Shown here in pieces: positions 20,951-34,189 of a stretch of 64,000 nt of DNA. Numbering within the stretch: position 1 is the first letter of the stretch; each line of letters opens with the position of its first letter. The notes below the pieces were generated by a model. The model ran no database searches. It was given only the letters and a program-made list of their open reading frames with translations, and was not told the origin of the DNA. The stretch spans positions 52,522,803-52,586,802 of the forward strand of contig OY997588.1 of the NCBI GenBank assembly GCA_963921825.1, written 5' to 3'. The translations under genes and the position numbers were made by a program. This DNA comes from Erodium maritimum. Its lineage: Eukaryota > Streptophyta > Magnoliopsida > Geraniales > Geraniaceae.

Positions 20951-23622
20951 TGTAAGAACCGCTCCCGGTAAACGCCGGTCAAATCGGGGGAAAAACGGAA
21001 AAATTTAAAAAAATTGGGCATACACCTAAATGAACCTAAAATTGACCCCGAGGGTCATATCGGACTCAAGTTGACCCCGATATCGACCAAAGTGAGTTCT
21101 GGGTGACTCAGGGCAGCTTTTTGACCAATTCGGGAAGAGTTGACTTTTTGCCGAAAAAGTCAACCGAGCGACGTTTTTGTCCGTTCGAGGCCCGTTTTGG
21201 CTCCAAAAAGCTTAGCATCGTTACCGTGGTCTTAGTTGGGCCGTTTCCTTGTAGCATGTGAAATTTCGTAATTTCTTGGAAAATGGGCCCGCGCGGGGCC
21301 CGAAACGGTCGATTTCGCGAATCTGATTGAAAAATATCTACAGAGATAGATTTCTAACAAGTGGGACCCGCATGACACATGTCATGAATGTGGTGGAAGG
21401 AAAAAGAGAGGACAACTTTACCCTTGGACTTTGAACTAAAAGACAAAAGGGAGGGGGTATTTTGGTCATTTTGGTGTGGTTTGAATTTTGAAAACAAATA
21501 AAAGAGATGGAGAGGAGAGAGTCTCGGCAAAACAGAAAAAAAGAAGAGAAAAAGAGAGAGAAAGAAGAGAGAGAAAGGGAAGGAGAGAAAAGGAAATAAA
21601 AGGGGAGATTTTTGAAGATTGTCGACGATCCGGCCGTTGGATCGTGTTTTTTCTTGCGAAATCGTCATCCCCTCATCATTGCCTACGGTAAGAACCCTTC
21701 TTTTTCTCGTTTTAGAACGTTTGAATTTTAGAGTTTGAGTTTAAATGGGTTGATTAAGGTTGAGTTTTATTTAAGATTGGTTTAAAGATGAATGGTTGAG
21801 GTTTGGGGTTCGCTGGGAACGTTTTGGGGCGAAAAGGAAAATTTTCCTTTGGGGCCGTGTGGGGGCCCCTTGTCCGGGCCTCGGGTTTTTCGTGTTCGGG
21901 TGGTTTTGGACGATCCCTGAATCGATAATTCACACCCGGAACGAATTATGGAATTAGTTTGTGGAAATTGGAAATTTCGGGTTTAGAAACTTTAAACGCG
22001 AATTAAATCGATCGGAAGTCGGAAATTGATTACGTCGATTGCGTTGGAACACTTGAATTATTTTAGGATCGTAGAAACAAAAACGAGAATTTTCGGAGCC
22101 TTGGAAGGGTGTTTTCCGATCCCGGGCAGATTCACCGAGCCGGGCGAATCGGGCTTTTCCGGGCCCTTTGTTGACAATGTCGAGTAATTGGGAAGTTTGG
22201 GAGTGATCGGCATTGTCGGGGTCGCGTTTGGGTGTCAAATTCATTAAAATTCAGCTTTGCCTGCGAACTTAAAAAGTGTTTTAAATTTGTGATCTTGTTA
22301 GATCGTGCCGCCGACTGCGGAAAGAGGTGGCTAAGCGGGTGACTGCGAGCACGCCGGAGCTTGAGCGTGGATATTTGGAAAGCGTTACGAGGTAGGGAAA
22401 AGTAGCCGGATATCGGCCTTGATTAGGGAAAGTTATTAGTAGAAATGCATGTGACACTTGATGGTGTCGTAGAATAAGTGAATTTATCGAACAATAGAAA
22501 TGCATGTGGGCACTTAGTTGTGCCCGTAGGTTAAGTAACTTGTTGTGTTTATGATTGTGGCTATGTGTGCCTTTGGGGTGTTGAACCCGTATGTTATTGG
22601 TGGTGTTTCGTGGGTGGCCATGTGTGCCTTTGGGGTGTTGAACCCGTATGTTACTGGTTGTGTTTCGTGGGTGGCCATGTGTGCCTGTGGGGTGTTAAAC
22701 ATGTATGGTTGTTGAATGACTTGCTGAGGGGTGGTTAGTCGTTATATTATTGTCGCTATTTGTTGAATCTTGTGTGATGACTATGATTGCATGGAGGTTG
22801 GGGCCCGCCTGACAACAAAGGGCTTCCACGGGGTCGCGCGCGTAAGGGTTGGCTAGCCTTCCGACTAACCATCAGTAAAGTGTGCAGTTTTATGCGATGA
22901 AGGGCGGGTCCCCTTCCGACTAGCTATCGGAAAAGTATTGCTGTATATGTCACGAACAGGTCGACCGCCTGGCCCGATTGTGTGTCGGGGAAAGTTGCGT
23001 GGGGCAGGCTCAAGCCCAGCCGGTTAGCAACCGGCAACTGAGTGGCTGGTGTGCGATCCTTTGTGATCTTGATTGTTGTGTGCGATCCTTTGTGATCTTG
23101 GGTGTTGCGTGGTTATTATTTGCGTATTTGATTGAGGTCGTAACTGTTGGGTCGGGTCTACAGTACGTGTCCGGGTTGTGAGATGGTTGGGAAAGTTGAA
23201 CAGTTGAATTGCGTGACCGTCAGTCTAAATTGTGTTTTTGGGGTAGTAGTCCCCGGGGTTGTTGTTGTTGGGTTCCCGGCATTTCTGCTGGTATGCCGTG
23301 GTCAACCCGGTATCCGTGGCGGTGAGCGAAATGCTCACCCCCTGCTACTTTTCCTGCAGGTACTGGTCGTGAGACGGACTAGGAGAGCCCTCGAAGCTTG
23401 AAGAGCTGAGAGCGGAAGTCCGGGTCTCTGAGTAGTTAGTGACGTACCTTGTAGCTCGTTTGTACATCGTTTTGAACGTATTTTCCGCTATAAAATTATC
23501 GTTTTTGTTTAACTTAAGTGTTGTTTTAAAGAGGTTTATTAAAATGTTTGAAAATTGTTTTATTGTTTTATTGTTTCACCGTTCGCGTTCCGGGTTCGGT
23601 CCTGCCGAATTCGGGGCGTGAC
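20951..23622 (+). mobile_element. Solo LTR, family 1, 2.67 kb
   Basis: Starts TGTAAGAACCGCTCCCGG, ends CGGGGCGTGACA, flanked by TATAC at 20946-20950 and 23623-23627. There is no primer-binding site, internal region or coding sequence. It contains the shared GGTAGGGAAAAGTAGCCGGA block at about 22391, a short tandem of GTGGCCATGTGTGCC units (22555-22700), and the GGTGAGC..GCTCACC hairpin at 23321-23339. A 5-bp duplication around one complete LTR indicates loss of the internal region by LTR-LTR recombination. Confidence 0.88.
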
Positions 23623-23719
23623 ATATACTCTCATTGATATGTTATTGTTAGATAAAAAATCATAAAATAAAAGTTTTGATCAAATAAATCATGTTCTGAT
23701 GTTCTTTTTGAACATATAA

Positions 23720-25745
23720 GCTTTTATTAGGAATGAAAGCGGCTACATGAGTACGCTGATCATAATACTACAAGAAAAGAAATGAAACAAAAGGATGAGA
23801 CATAAGTCTTGACTTGTAAGTGCCAGACGAAAATCATATAACAAAATATATGGCTATTCTAGAGATAAAAGTGCGGAGGGTAGGTTCCACCAAAATGGTT
23901 ATGCGACAGTAATTCAGGAGAAACACTCCCTGACTTGACCTGAAGATATCCATACATAGATAGATGGATATCTAAGGAGAACACCAAGAGGTGAGGGAAC
24001 CCTAATGTTTGTTTTGCACCGATCTTGACATGACGTGGTATGCGTTTCCGGACATACACAATTGCTAAGGATGCAATTCATTGGGTTTAGTGAGATTGCG
24101 GAGCAGTCCTCTCCTGACAGTGGTTGTCATTGTAATCGCCTATGTCCAGTCTCGGGTATGGCGTCCACGCTCCCAAGTTACACTCTGGCCATGGAGTACC
24201 AGAAAAGGTATGTTTATCTTCCAATAGTTTCCGGCCATAGAGGATGGATTGATATGTGGATCCACGATTTCCCAGGCATTGATGTTGGGTGTCCCCGGTG
24301 GTGCGTGGACTAAGATTACGGGCGGTACAGATGATTCCAATCTCCTCTTGTGGTGGTCGTAGTCGCAGGATCGACCACTTGTCCCATTTCGTTAGGTAAG
24401 CATCCAGAGGCCAGAGTGTCAAGGTGTGGATGTCGCGGTCGGAAAAACCTACCTCCCGATCAGCCTTATGTTGTGGTAGCGTCTTGAAGGTGGTGATGCC
24501 TCTCATGTGTTTCCCCGGAGAGGGTGTCGTATCTAGCCAGATCGGTCGTGCTTGTAGGTTCGACCACTTCTTCCACTCATAAAGATAGATCTCCATCACT
24601 TAGGAATATTTCCCATTGAGGTCTTCATAAGTCGGAGGCAAACGGGGAAGCACGCTCATAATTGTATCGTTATAGCGGCAGTGTTGTAAAAAACGCTAGG
24701 CGCCAATTGGGCGACGAGGGGTCCTAGGCGCTAGGTGGGGATTAATCGGATGTGTATTTTTTTTTATTAATAAATATATATTATCAAATTTAATATTATA
24801 CTATATAAAAAATATTAAAAAAATCAAAGATCATACATATATATAAGACAAACTTTATACCAACTAAAAGATGTATATATATAGTCTAAAAATATCATAT
24901 CATCCTCAAAAACAATATAAATAAATATCACTTAACAAAATATATTAATAAGGTGATTTGAACTCAAGACCTAACACTTGAAGTGTCCACAACCAACTCA
25001 ACTAGAACAATTTAATAGCATTATTTAGTTTGTAAAATATAAATATTGGTATAGCATGGAAGCATTTTAAACCAACCATTTTAAAAGCCCATCCCTTGTG
25101 CCAATTACTAAGCACTTAATTCTTGACTAATTTTGGGCTTCATCTTTTTTGGGGCTCAACTTTAGTAACGAATTAAAAAAAAGGTTCAAGTTGTAGCCTT
25201 TTATTAGTTCATTTTATTAGTTTTTTTTTTCATTTTTTGGGCTCGGTGGGAGTGGGCTGATTAATCGTTGATTGGGCCAATTAATCGGCCAAATCGCAGA
25301 TTAATTGGGCAAATCGGGTTGCGCCGCCCGACCCTTATAAAATCAGGCGCCAATGGTTATATGGGTGCCTAGGCGGGCGCCAAGCCCGATTTTTACATGC
25401 CTGCATAGCGATGGGGGTGCTGGATTGGATATCATGATAGAAGGCGCGGGCTAGGGAGGGGTGGTAGTGGCGGTAGTGGCGGCGATGCCAGTATGTGTGG
25501 CGGTGGGAACACCGTCGATATATGGGTCGATATCTGTATTTGTGTCGTCGGACAAGGTTGAGTCGTGGTGTCATTGGATAGATTCGTATGCCTCCATATT
25601 CTATCATTCCATGGCATCGTGAACAACCACGTTGATAGGCGGATGGAATTGGTTGTGTGCGAGGCTGATAGGGAGGTACCAGATGGTTTTTGGGCGGCAC
25701 GCGACTGGAGATAGTTTTAGTGCCAAGAGAAGCAGAACCCTAAAG
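23720..25745 (-). mobile_element. LINE-like relic, copy B (ORF1-type, split by a hAT element)
   Basis: On the minus strand, from about 25745 (5') to 23720 (3', ending near TAATAAAAGC). The 5' part (25412-25745) and the part below 24678 are continuous once the hAT insertion is removed. The 3' region at 23860-24060 aligns by eye with 46860-47000 (CCACGTCATGTCAAGATCGG against CGCCATGTCAAGGTCGG, then CTTGGTGTTCTCCTT in both). A 170-codon frame at 24087-24599 shows no clear domain. No reverse transcriptase is present in about 1.3 kb of element sequence. Confidence 0.45.
24679..25403. mobile_element. Non-autonomous hAT element
   Basis: The termini CAGTGTTGTAAAAA and, inverted, CAGGCATGTAAAAA are flanked by TATAGCGG (24671-24678) and CATAGCGA (25404-25411), an 8-bp duplication with two mismatches as expected for hAT. 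Repeated CTAGGCGCC-type words lie near both ends, a pattern seen in a widespread plant hAT MITE group. The 725-bp AT-rich interior has no ORF. Confidence 0.7.
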
Positions 25746-26190
25746 GAACAAATATATTTTTTTCTTTCTTTGCACTTAATTATTACACGACAAAATTAAT
25801 CGGGTTGTGATGTTTATTTGTAACATGTATTTAAATTAATTTAGATGGTGCATAAGTTAAATGCCAAAGGATAATTCATAATGTCATTAATTCTACAAAA
25901 GTGGTGGCAACAAAAACCACCCAAGCATTGTTCCTAAAGTCATATATCGGTAGAGTTGGCGTTAAAAACAGACTCAAAAACAGAAAAACATATCAAAAGC
26001 ATGAGAATTAAAAATATACAAGAAATAAAGTGTCTCCACAACCATAAAGTATGAGCACTGCTAATAGAATATAAAATCGGTTAGACACACAATGGGCATG
26101 CAAAAACAATGGAGAAACTCAACACATATATACAATAAGAAGCAACTTCTAGGCCTCCTTTTCTTCTTCCGTCCCCGACCCTCAACTATG
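25746..26190. other. Non-coding, nothing recognised
   Basis: AT-rich sequence without coding signal or clear repeat ends, lying downstream of the RRM relic on its strand. Confidence 0.5.
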
Positions 26191-26198
26191 AAATCATT

Positions 26199-27883
26199 CT
26201 AAATAAACGCGTCGTCAGTAGAGGGAAAGGGGCGAGGGACATAAACCTCTAAAAACGGTGATGTCACACATTGACGAACTATCAGAGAGACAAAGAACTC
26301 GTCAGAGTCGATGGAATCCAAGAAATCCGGAATAGAAGCTGATGATTTTGAAGGATCATCACCCTCCCTAGACCCTGCACCCGCAAAGGAGGTCGAACCT
26401 GCAGCACCGACTTCTGAATTAGACACAGAGACATCGTTAAAGTGAACTAGGTCATCGGCCAAATCTCCCGAGCTCAAAATAATAGGGACTATACTCTCTT
26501 CAATGTACTGAACAAAGACACGAAAAATAGTTTCATCAAGGATCAACTATACCACCTCGCCCCTCAAAACCCTTCACTATGTATCAAGATAAAAAGCACG
26601 ACCAGAAGAAGCCCCAAGTTCCTCTCCTTGAATCGAAAAAATTGACCCGAAAAGCTTTTCATTGGATAAAAGATTCTCGATGCTCCAACCATGGAAAGGA
26701 AAACCATCAACAACCACCCATTGAAAAAAAACCACTCTTGAGCATCAGACTCCCTAAACAGTTTGTTATCACGAACCACCTCTCCAGCCAATGCCACTTC
26801 ATTTCCTTCATCGCAGCTACACATACCTGTTTTGAACAAGTAATAAGGCACACCCTGTTGCCAAAAAAATGAAACTCTAAATCCAGAACCCCTTCTCTCT
26901 TGATCTCTGCTCGAATTGCTTCCAAGCTATGTGAAGAACGGGCTACAGCCAAATACCCTAATAAAGCCATAACGCAACATTCAGGAACAGTCGAGCTTGT
27001 ACACCGCAATGGATTCTCCTGGGGACACGCAGCTACAGCAAACTTGGGCCTCAATTTCTGCTTCCAAACCTTGTCAGAATAGGGACTATTCTTGCCTCTC
27101 TCCCAAGTCCGATCAACCAACAACACATATCTGAACCGAGCTATCGTGGAGATTAGAGATCATGACATCAACATCGACATCACGAACCCATACAAAACCG
27201 AAGTAGTTACCTTCATGGTTAGGCCTTCGAATTGTATCCGCCTTAAACACCTTTCCTTCTCGATTGAATATGTGAAAAAGCCGGTCATCCGTTAATTGAT
27301 TAGGAAAATTACAAACAAAGAGCTTGGCAGTCTTTGAATTCACCTTGTTTTGAATGGCATAGGGCTTCAAATTGCCTCTTTCGAAACCATGAGGAGAACC
27401 GAACAAAAATGACGAATGAATGAGTTGTTTCTGATGAATACTTAGATTCAACAACTTATTCAACATGCTCTACACTTCTAGCATTACCTCTTCGTTCACT
27501 TTATCAACCTCTTTTTCATCCCTCTTGAATTGCAACCAATTTCTTATTTTGGTCTTTAATATCATAAACAATGGTTTGAAAGCAGATTATGGGACTAAGG
27601 CGCCCTTTTTAGAGTAGGGTCCACCAAAATCAGAGTTCAATGGTGTTTCCCATGGTAGAAGAAAGTTGTTCATCACAAAAGCCCATTAGAAAATCCAGAA
27701 CGGAACATCTAGAGGTAAATCAGAAAGAAATCACATAGCAATCGAGGTATGTCGACATCCATAGACAAGGAAAAAACCCTCTAAGCATGTCATGCCTCAA
27801 TATTTTGTTCGGATAGAAAGCTCCACCTCACGATCTGCGAACCCATGTATGCGACCTTCATATCTATCGTGGAAGCTCGACAT
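26199..27883 (-). pseudogene. RRM-type LINE ORF1 relic
   Basis: Minus-strand pieces in shifting frames. A start is possible at 27883 (MSSFHDRYEGRIHGF), followed by stops. A clear RRM lies at about 27110-27350: AKLFVCNFPNQL as RNP2 and GNYFGFVWV as RNP1. Downstream pieces at 26707-27126 and 26564-26851, and an Asp/Ser-rich tail (26199-26546: SIPDFLDSIDSDEFF), complete an ORF1-like layout. No ORF2 follows at the 3' side. The organisation resembles the 557-codon ORF1 in the palindrome, but the sequence is different and much older. Confidence 0.6.
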
Positions 27884-27889
27884 CGTGCT

Positions 27890-30800
27890 ATCACCACTCG
27901 CCGAGATCCAGAACAAGCGAGAAAACTAATTCGTCGCTCCGGAGACGACTGTGGTTTGGTCGTTTCCCTTAGCTCATCGTGAAGTCGTCGAAGAAGAGTT
28001 GTTTGCTAGAGATGAATTGAAGACGAAGCTTTAGGGAAGAACTGAATGAGTTGTATATAATTATGTTCAAATATATTTGATGTAAATGAGCATTAGGTTT
28101 AGATAGATCTGATGTAGAGATAAGATTAAATTGAATTATCACTTTGTTAAATTTTATTTTCTGATTTTTTTTAAAGTTTATTTATCGTTACGTAAGGGTA
28201 ACATGTTAATTTCAAAGGGTCAAATGAATGATTAAGGTCGATGAAGGTTAAAATCGTCATTTCACTCTCCACTTAACAATCAAATGAGTCACATGACTAA
28301 CTGAATGGAATATTCCGTCCAGTTTTACTAACGCAAGTCTGTGACCTATAATTTAGGTATCGTATTTAACACTCTTAAACAATGGATAATTTACTGTGTT
28401 TGACCAAAACTAAAGGGCATGTTACTGTCTTTTGCCTAAAATTTTATCATTTATTGAGTTTTGCTTATATTGATTTATTTTACAGACGATATTTGTAAAC
28501 CTCAAGTTCCCACATAATTCATATTTGAGACCACTAAGTGGTTATTAAGTATAATATACTTGTATCAAAATCGAAGCATTTTTTAGACTAAAAGTGTTTT
28601 AGGCCTGAAGCTGAGATGTATATTCATTTTACGTATTTATTTATGTTTATTATGCCTACTCATCGAGTTCGTTCTTGTGCGACTATGTGTATATTTGTAT
28701 CTTGTGTTTATTTACGTTTTTTATTGCTACCCCCATGAGTTTGCTCGGTGTGAGGTTATGTGCATGTTTTATTATATGAATAAAGTTTGTATCATGCGTC
28801 TTAGACCAAATAACATACCACAACCCAAAGACTTTAACATATCATTAACGCCAAAATACATGCTTGAAGTTTGTAACCTGTAACATGTGGAAACCAAAAG
28901 GGTAACCACAAGATCGAAGTTTGCAAGTTGTGTTTAAGGTTATAAGAGAAGCCACATGTGTATTCATAAGTTGTGTTCACATGCTAGGCTATTATAAGTT
29001 GGTCTAAGTAGGCTCCACAAGTTCTGAGAGCTCCCTGGAAGGGATTGAGGAGGAATAAAAGGCATTTTGGTGAACATGGAGTTTTGGTAGAAAAAAGAGA
29101 TAATGGTAAGTATGATACATTTATATAAGCAATATGAATATAAAAATGTCATGTGCTCATGGTGTTCTGTCTTGTTTAAAAGACGTGTTGTGATGTACGA
29201 TGAACTCCTTTTAGAATCACTAATCTTCGCTATTAAGTTCATGTGACAAGTCATATGAACCACCTTAGATAATATCATGAGGATCTTAACCATTGTTGAT
29301 AGTATTCCCAGGTAAACCCCAATAAAAGGCAGACTTACAAATCCTTGAACTCGGTTCCAGTTGATGCTACTCTTTGAACCTTTCCTAAGAACCCAGTTAC
29401 CCGAGTTTATGAATTATGAAAAATCCAAGATTAACACAATCAAGAGAAAGCAAATATATTTTAAAACTTTAGATTCGTTCATGCCTTCCATAGATATGAA
29501 TATCCGTCGCACACCACATTAAAAACACATTTTATAATTCCTTGATAATAATGTTCGATATGATTTTGTGGGTCTATTGTCTGCATATTTATCTGCTCAT
29601 GCTCAATAGAAGGTTGTCGGCATAGTAGTAGGGTCAAAGAAAGCTTGCACATCAGCTCCATACCAAGTAGTTGATACAACTGGACTAGTCTATATTCTTT
29701 CAGGTGTGGTATCGGGGGAAGGTTCAAGACACTCGGCGTTGCAGCTAAATTCTATAGGAATCGGTACTAGTTTGGTTTGATGGTCAACTTAAAGCCATAT
29801 CAATATGGTGAGGAGGGTATTTGTGCATCTCTCTCAGCGAATGTTAATCACGAATCGACTTCCATAGCTGCATCGCATGTAGGCACGGTGGATCATGAAT
29901 AGGTCGTAACGGATGTGCCAGTTTAACTAGTTGTTTCACCTCTTGCTTTGGTTTCAGTTGAGGATGCAACGAGTTAGTTTTTCATTGGTTAGGGTTAATG
30001 GCATGGTCAGAGGTCGGTGGAGAGATTCCAACTCTACAATAAAGTTTTTTTGAGGTCGTTAAGCATAATCCTCGTAGGGGCAAACCTTCATAACATTTAT
30101 TTCCCCCTCTCTCGTTGTGCCACATCATATACCGTATGAGGGTGAAGACTCGCTCTCTTAGTATAGAACGATTTTTGGTGGCTTTCGGTAACCATTTAAA
30201 TGTCGTACTTTTCAATATGTGGGGCTCTAATTCCCAGGTGGTATTAATCAAGAAAAATCTTTCGATGACCCGAATTTGAGCTCGAAAGATGAAGTATCGT
30301 ACGAAGATCAGTAGTGTTGGTTGTTTGGGTTTGGTTTGGTGCGGTCATATTTTTGCATGTTTCTTTCTTGCATTTTGGTTTATTTTTTTGTCAGGATATG
30401 ATGTCTTATGGTTGTTGGGTTATGCCTCTTTTGAGCTCATGTAAATCGAGCTCTTTTTATAATTGTTCTCTAGTTCGTTTGACCTTTTAGATCCTCTCTT
30501 CCTCGGAGAGTCAATTTCTTTTTAATAAAATTCTACGCTACATATTCTACCCGGCAACCAACTCTTAATTTCTTTGTGTATACATTTTTTTCTCTTAACA
30601 ATATCTCATAAAATACATTTACTATCATACTTCACCTTGGTAATTGATCCCTATCCAATTAATTAATTAACCATATCCAATTGTGTTAACTTACCATATA
30701 ATCAATCCATTCATGAGGAGAATATAGTTTAACCTAACCTTTTTGTTGTACACAACACAATCTCATATGAATCACCATCATTAAACTTCCTTTTTTTCAC

Positions 30801-31195
30801 CTACTTCTTTGTTCCTTTTTTCCATGTCTTCATAATCTCTATCCACTTTTAAACTTCTTTTCTCGAAGTGTCTTCTTTAATTTTTCTTCGATTCGATTTC
30901 TCCAAGTTTGTCTGTTCTTCTTTGTCAAAATTATTAATTCTCTTTCTTTTTGTAATTGTTATGCTCCCTCTAAAACCAAAAAAGTCAAGAAAATAGACAT
31001 GAATAATACTTGGACAATTTTGGCGGGTAACTTACTTGTTTATTTTGGTCCACCAAATAATTAAGTACTATTTTATTCAGATGAAAAAATAATAGATTAA
31101 AAATTGGTGTGAGTCTGGGAAAGAAACCACAAACCACCAAACCAACAACAAGATCCAAAAAGGTCTACAAGACCTGAAAGGGCCGAAAAAACAAA
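27890..31195. other. Long non-coding stretch with old repeat fragments
   Basis: No gene recognised. At 28240-28330 a segment (AAAATCGTCATTTCAC, CCACTTAAC, GGAATATTCCGT) matches the interior of the MULE element at 55165-55240, so an old relative lies here. At 29980-30540 there are broken frames followed by a T-rich 3' region ending AATAAAATTC, possibly another LINE tail. Other parts are AT-rich. 30540-31195 shows nothing. Confidence 0.4.
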
Positions 31196-31200
31196 GAGAC

Positions 31201-34182
31201 TGTAAAACCCGCTTCGCTTTCAAAAGGGTATTAAATTGCAATCCGAAAACCTTAGGGTAGGTTTTTGAAAATTGTGCAAAAAAAAAGGGAAAACTGGGCA
31301 GGCCAGCAACAGGCCCCCCTTCCTCTCGCCTGGGCCTTGGGCCCGTTTGCTTCTGAGGCCCGAAGGGCTGGCACAACTCGCGCCCCTTTATAAGCTGAAA
31401 CCCTAGGGTTTCAGCATCACAAAGAGACGCAGCCGAACCCTCCCTTCCCTCTCGTTTCTCTCGATCCTGTCCTCTCTCTCCTTCATCTTCCTCACCAGAC
31501 AAGTTCCGTCCACCACCAGCTTCGGCCAGCACACGCCGTCACCGTCCTCGACCTCCCTCTCCTCTTCCCCGTCCAACCACCATCTCCCTTCCCTCACACC
31601 TTCTCGGACGCCTCCGCCCAGAGCCGAGCTCTCCGGCTCTCTTCCGGCCACCAACCCCGTCCGTCCGCCCCCCTAAGACGCCGGCACCGAGACCGGAACC
31701 CTCCTCTCCTCCGATCTGGAGAGGACCGGCCGCGACGCCATCGCCGCCACCGAGCTCCACCTCCTCTTCTCGTCCCGAACTTCCCTTCAACCGAGCGTGA
31801 CACGAGCTCCCGCCGTCGCCGGCGAGCTCGTCAGATCCGGGACGGGACCGAGTCGTCCGGACCCGAGGCGAACTCCCACCGCCGCTCTCCATCGCTCGCC
31901 ACCGTTCCTTTACGGTGAGTTCTCGGTCCGTGGAACCTCGGCCGATAACGGCGTCGCCGGTGGTCGGCCGGACCCAATCCGATCTCGTCCTTCTTCTTTT
32001 GTTTTCCCTTTCCCGAGTTCGTTCGGATCTGGTCGGGGCTAGAACAGAACTCCCGAAATGGAAAGGAACAGAACAAAGCATGATTTCAGGCTTGTTTAAA
32101 GGATTATTGAGAAATGGTGTAAATCTGAAATGTAAAGAAATGTAAAGAAGAACAACGAAGTTAAGGTGTTTGTTATTATGTTTCGAAACAAATTAAAATC
32201 TGATTAAAGGTGGAAAAAGGGTTTAAGTTGAGCTTTAAAACCAAGATCAGTTTTGAAATAAAAGTTCGATCTTGGTTTTTCGGACGTAAAATCGTATTGA
32301 TAAAAACTAGATCGGTTAAATTAAATGGGTTTTGAAACGAAAGTCGGTCGTTAAAATGAAACTTGAGTTAAGTTAAATCGAAAAGGGGGAAAACGAAATC
32401 AAATCGGCTTTAGAAGGATTTTGGACCAAAATCTCGAGTTTGGAAACGAGCAGAAGGAAATCGTTTTGTTTTAAAATCAAAGTCGGAATTAAATAAAGCA
32501 AAGGAGTTTCAAAGACGGTTTTGAGTTAAAATTGGTTTTAACTGGGTTTTGGATCAATCTGAGTTCGGCGCGCGGGTGCTCGGACCCGATCCGTCGTAAT
32601 CTCACTTTTAGCCCGCTCGAGCGTAAAATACAACGGTCGGATTTAAACTGGACAAATCGTAACCTTTAACTTAACGGCGGAACCGTTATTAATTTGTGGC
32701 TTTCGTGTTTTCTTTAGCGTCCGGCTTCGATCGAAGTGAAGCCCGGAGGTAGCGAGCCAGAACGTCAGCAGCTAGGAAGCGTAGCAGGTGTTCTTCGGTT
32801 GAGGTAGGGAAAAGTAGCCGGATCTCGGCCCTGACTAGGGAAAGTTAACCGTAGAATTGCATGTGGCACCGGGGTGTCGTGGGTTATCTAGGTTATCGAA
32901 TATTAGAAAGGCATGTTACGGGAACTTAGTAATTATTAGAAAAGTATGTGACACTTAGTAGTGTCGTAGGAGCAGAGAACTTAGCGTTAATTGAATTACT
33001 GGAGGCATATGACCATGCCCGGAGGTTGTTTGTGAAACTAGTGATCTTAGGACTGTTGGAGGCATCGATTATGCCGGAGGTTGTTGTGCGTTATTTGTTG
33101 TCGAGTTTGGGTGGCCTTGAGAGCCTGTATTATTTATTGTTGAGTTGGGTGGCCTTGAGAGCCCGTGTTAATTATTGCTGAGTCTTGGGTGGCCATGAGA
33201 GCCCGTGTTGTCGTTTCGGTGTTTTGGGTGGCCGTGAGTGCCCGTGGGGTTGTGAACCCGTACTTTACTGTTGGTGTCCTGGGTGGCCAAGTGGGCCCGT
33301 AGGGTTGTTGAACCTGTGTTTGGTTGTTGGTGTCTTGTTGGCCTTGAGTGCCTGTGGAGTTGTCACCGATGTCGTTACTGTCTGTTGAACTTGTTTGTTA
33401 TTGTGTTTGGTTACTTGATACTGGCGGAGGTTGTGTGGTGTAGCTAGCCTCCCGACTGGGATCGGGAGAAGCGGAGGGGTTGTGGGCTAGCTCCCCGACT
33501 GGGATCGGGGGAAGGACGCGCGGGTGTGGCTAACCACCCGACTGGGATCGGGTGAAGCGGAGAGGTTATGGGTTAGCCTCCCGACTGGGATCGGGAGAAG
33601 TTGCGCGACAGGTCGACCGCCTGTACCGACTGGGATCGGAAAGGGCGAGATACAGAGATTGGTTACTGAGCAGCCGGTTTGCGATCCTTTGTGATCTTGT
33701 TTGGTATTGTGTGGTTATCAGTCGTGTCTTTGGAGGAGGTCGTCAATCATAGTGTGGGGTCTACATAACGTGTCCGAGTGTTGAGTCGGTTGAGGAAAGT
33801 ACTTTGGTCGTGTGTGTGTGTCCTTGAGTCGTTGTTGGTGTCACCGGCTTATTCTGCTAAGTATGCCGTAGTCAGTCTGTTATCTGTGGTGGTGAGCAAA
33901 CGCTCACCCCTAGCTGCTTTTCCTACAGGTACCGTTCGCAGTCTGGACTAGGTGAGCTTCTGAAGCTTGAAGACCTTGAAGCGGGTTGCTGGGTGTTTTG
34001 AGTCTAGAGACGTGTACCTCGTTTTGTCCAAGTATGGGACTAATATTTTTGAGTTGTAAATAATGTTATTTTGTGGAACTAAACTGGCTTTTTAAAGTGA
34101 TTTAACGAAAACAGGTTTCAATATTGTAACTTTTTAAACGTTCGCGTCCCTAGTTTCAATTCGCTGAAATTGGGGCGTGACA
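31201..34182 (+). mobile_element. Solo LTR, family 2, 2.98 kb
   Basis: Starts TGTAAAACCCGCTTCGC, ends AATTGGGGCGTGACA, flanked by GAGAC at 31196-31200 and 34183-34187. The 5' half (31201-32700) differs from family 1 and is GC-rich, with a CTTTATAAGC TATA-like box near 31387 and a long CT-rich leader. The 3' half shares the GGTAGGGAAAAGTAGCCGGA block (32803), the GGGTGGCC minisatellite (33109-33370), an array of CGACTGGGATCGG units (33455-33650), the hairpin at 33891-33908 and the terminus. Overlapping frames on both strands at 31077-32145 are GC-rich shadows. No internal region. Confidence 0.88.
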
Positions 34183-34189
34183 GAGACAA

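Noticed and set aside
25335..25700. 121-codon His/Arg/Tyr-rich frame
   Set aside because: Crosses the hAT element border and follows a GTGGCGG-type low-complexity tract.
31077..32145. Several overlapping frames on both strands (up to 180 codons)
   Set aside because: They lie in the GC-rich 5' half of a solo LTR, overlap one another on both strands and show Arg/Gly/Ser bias.
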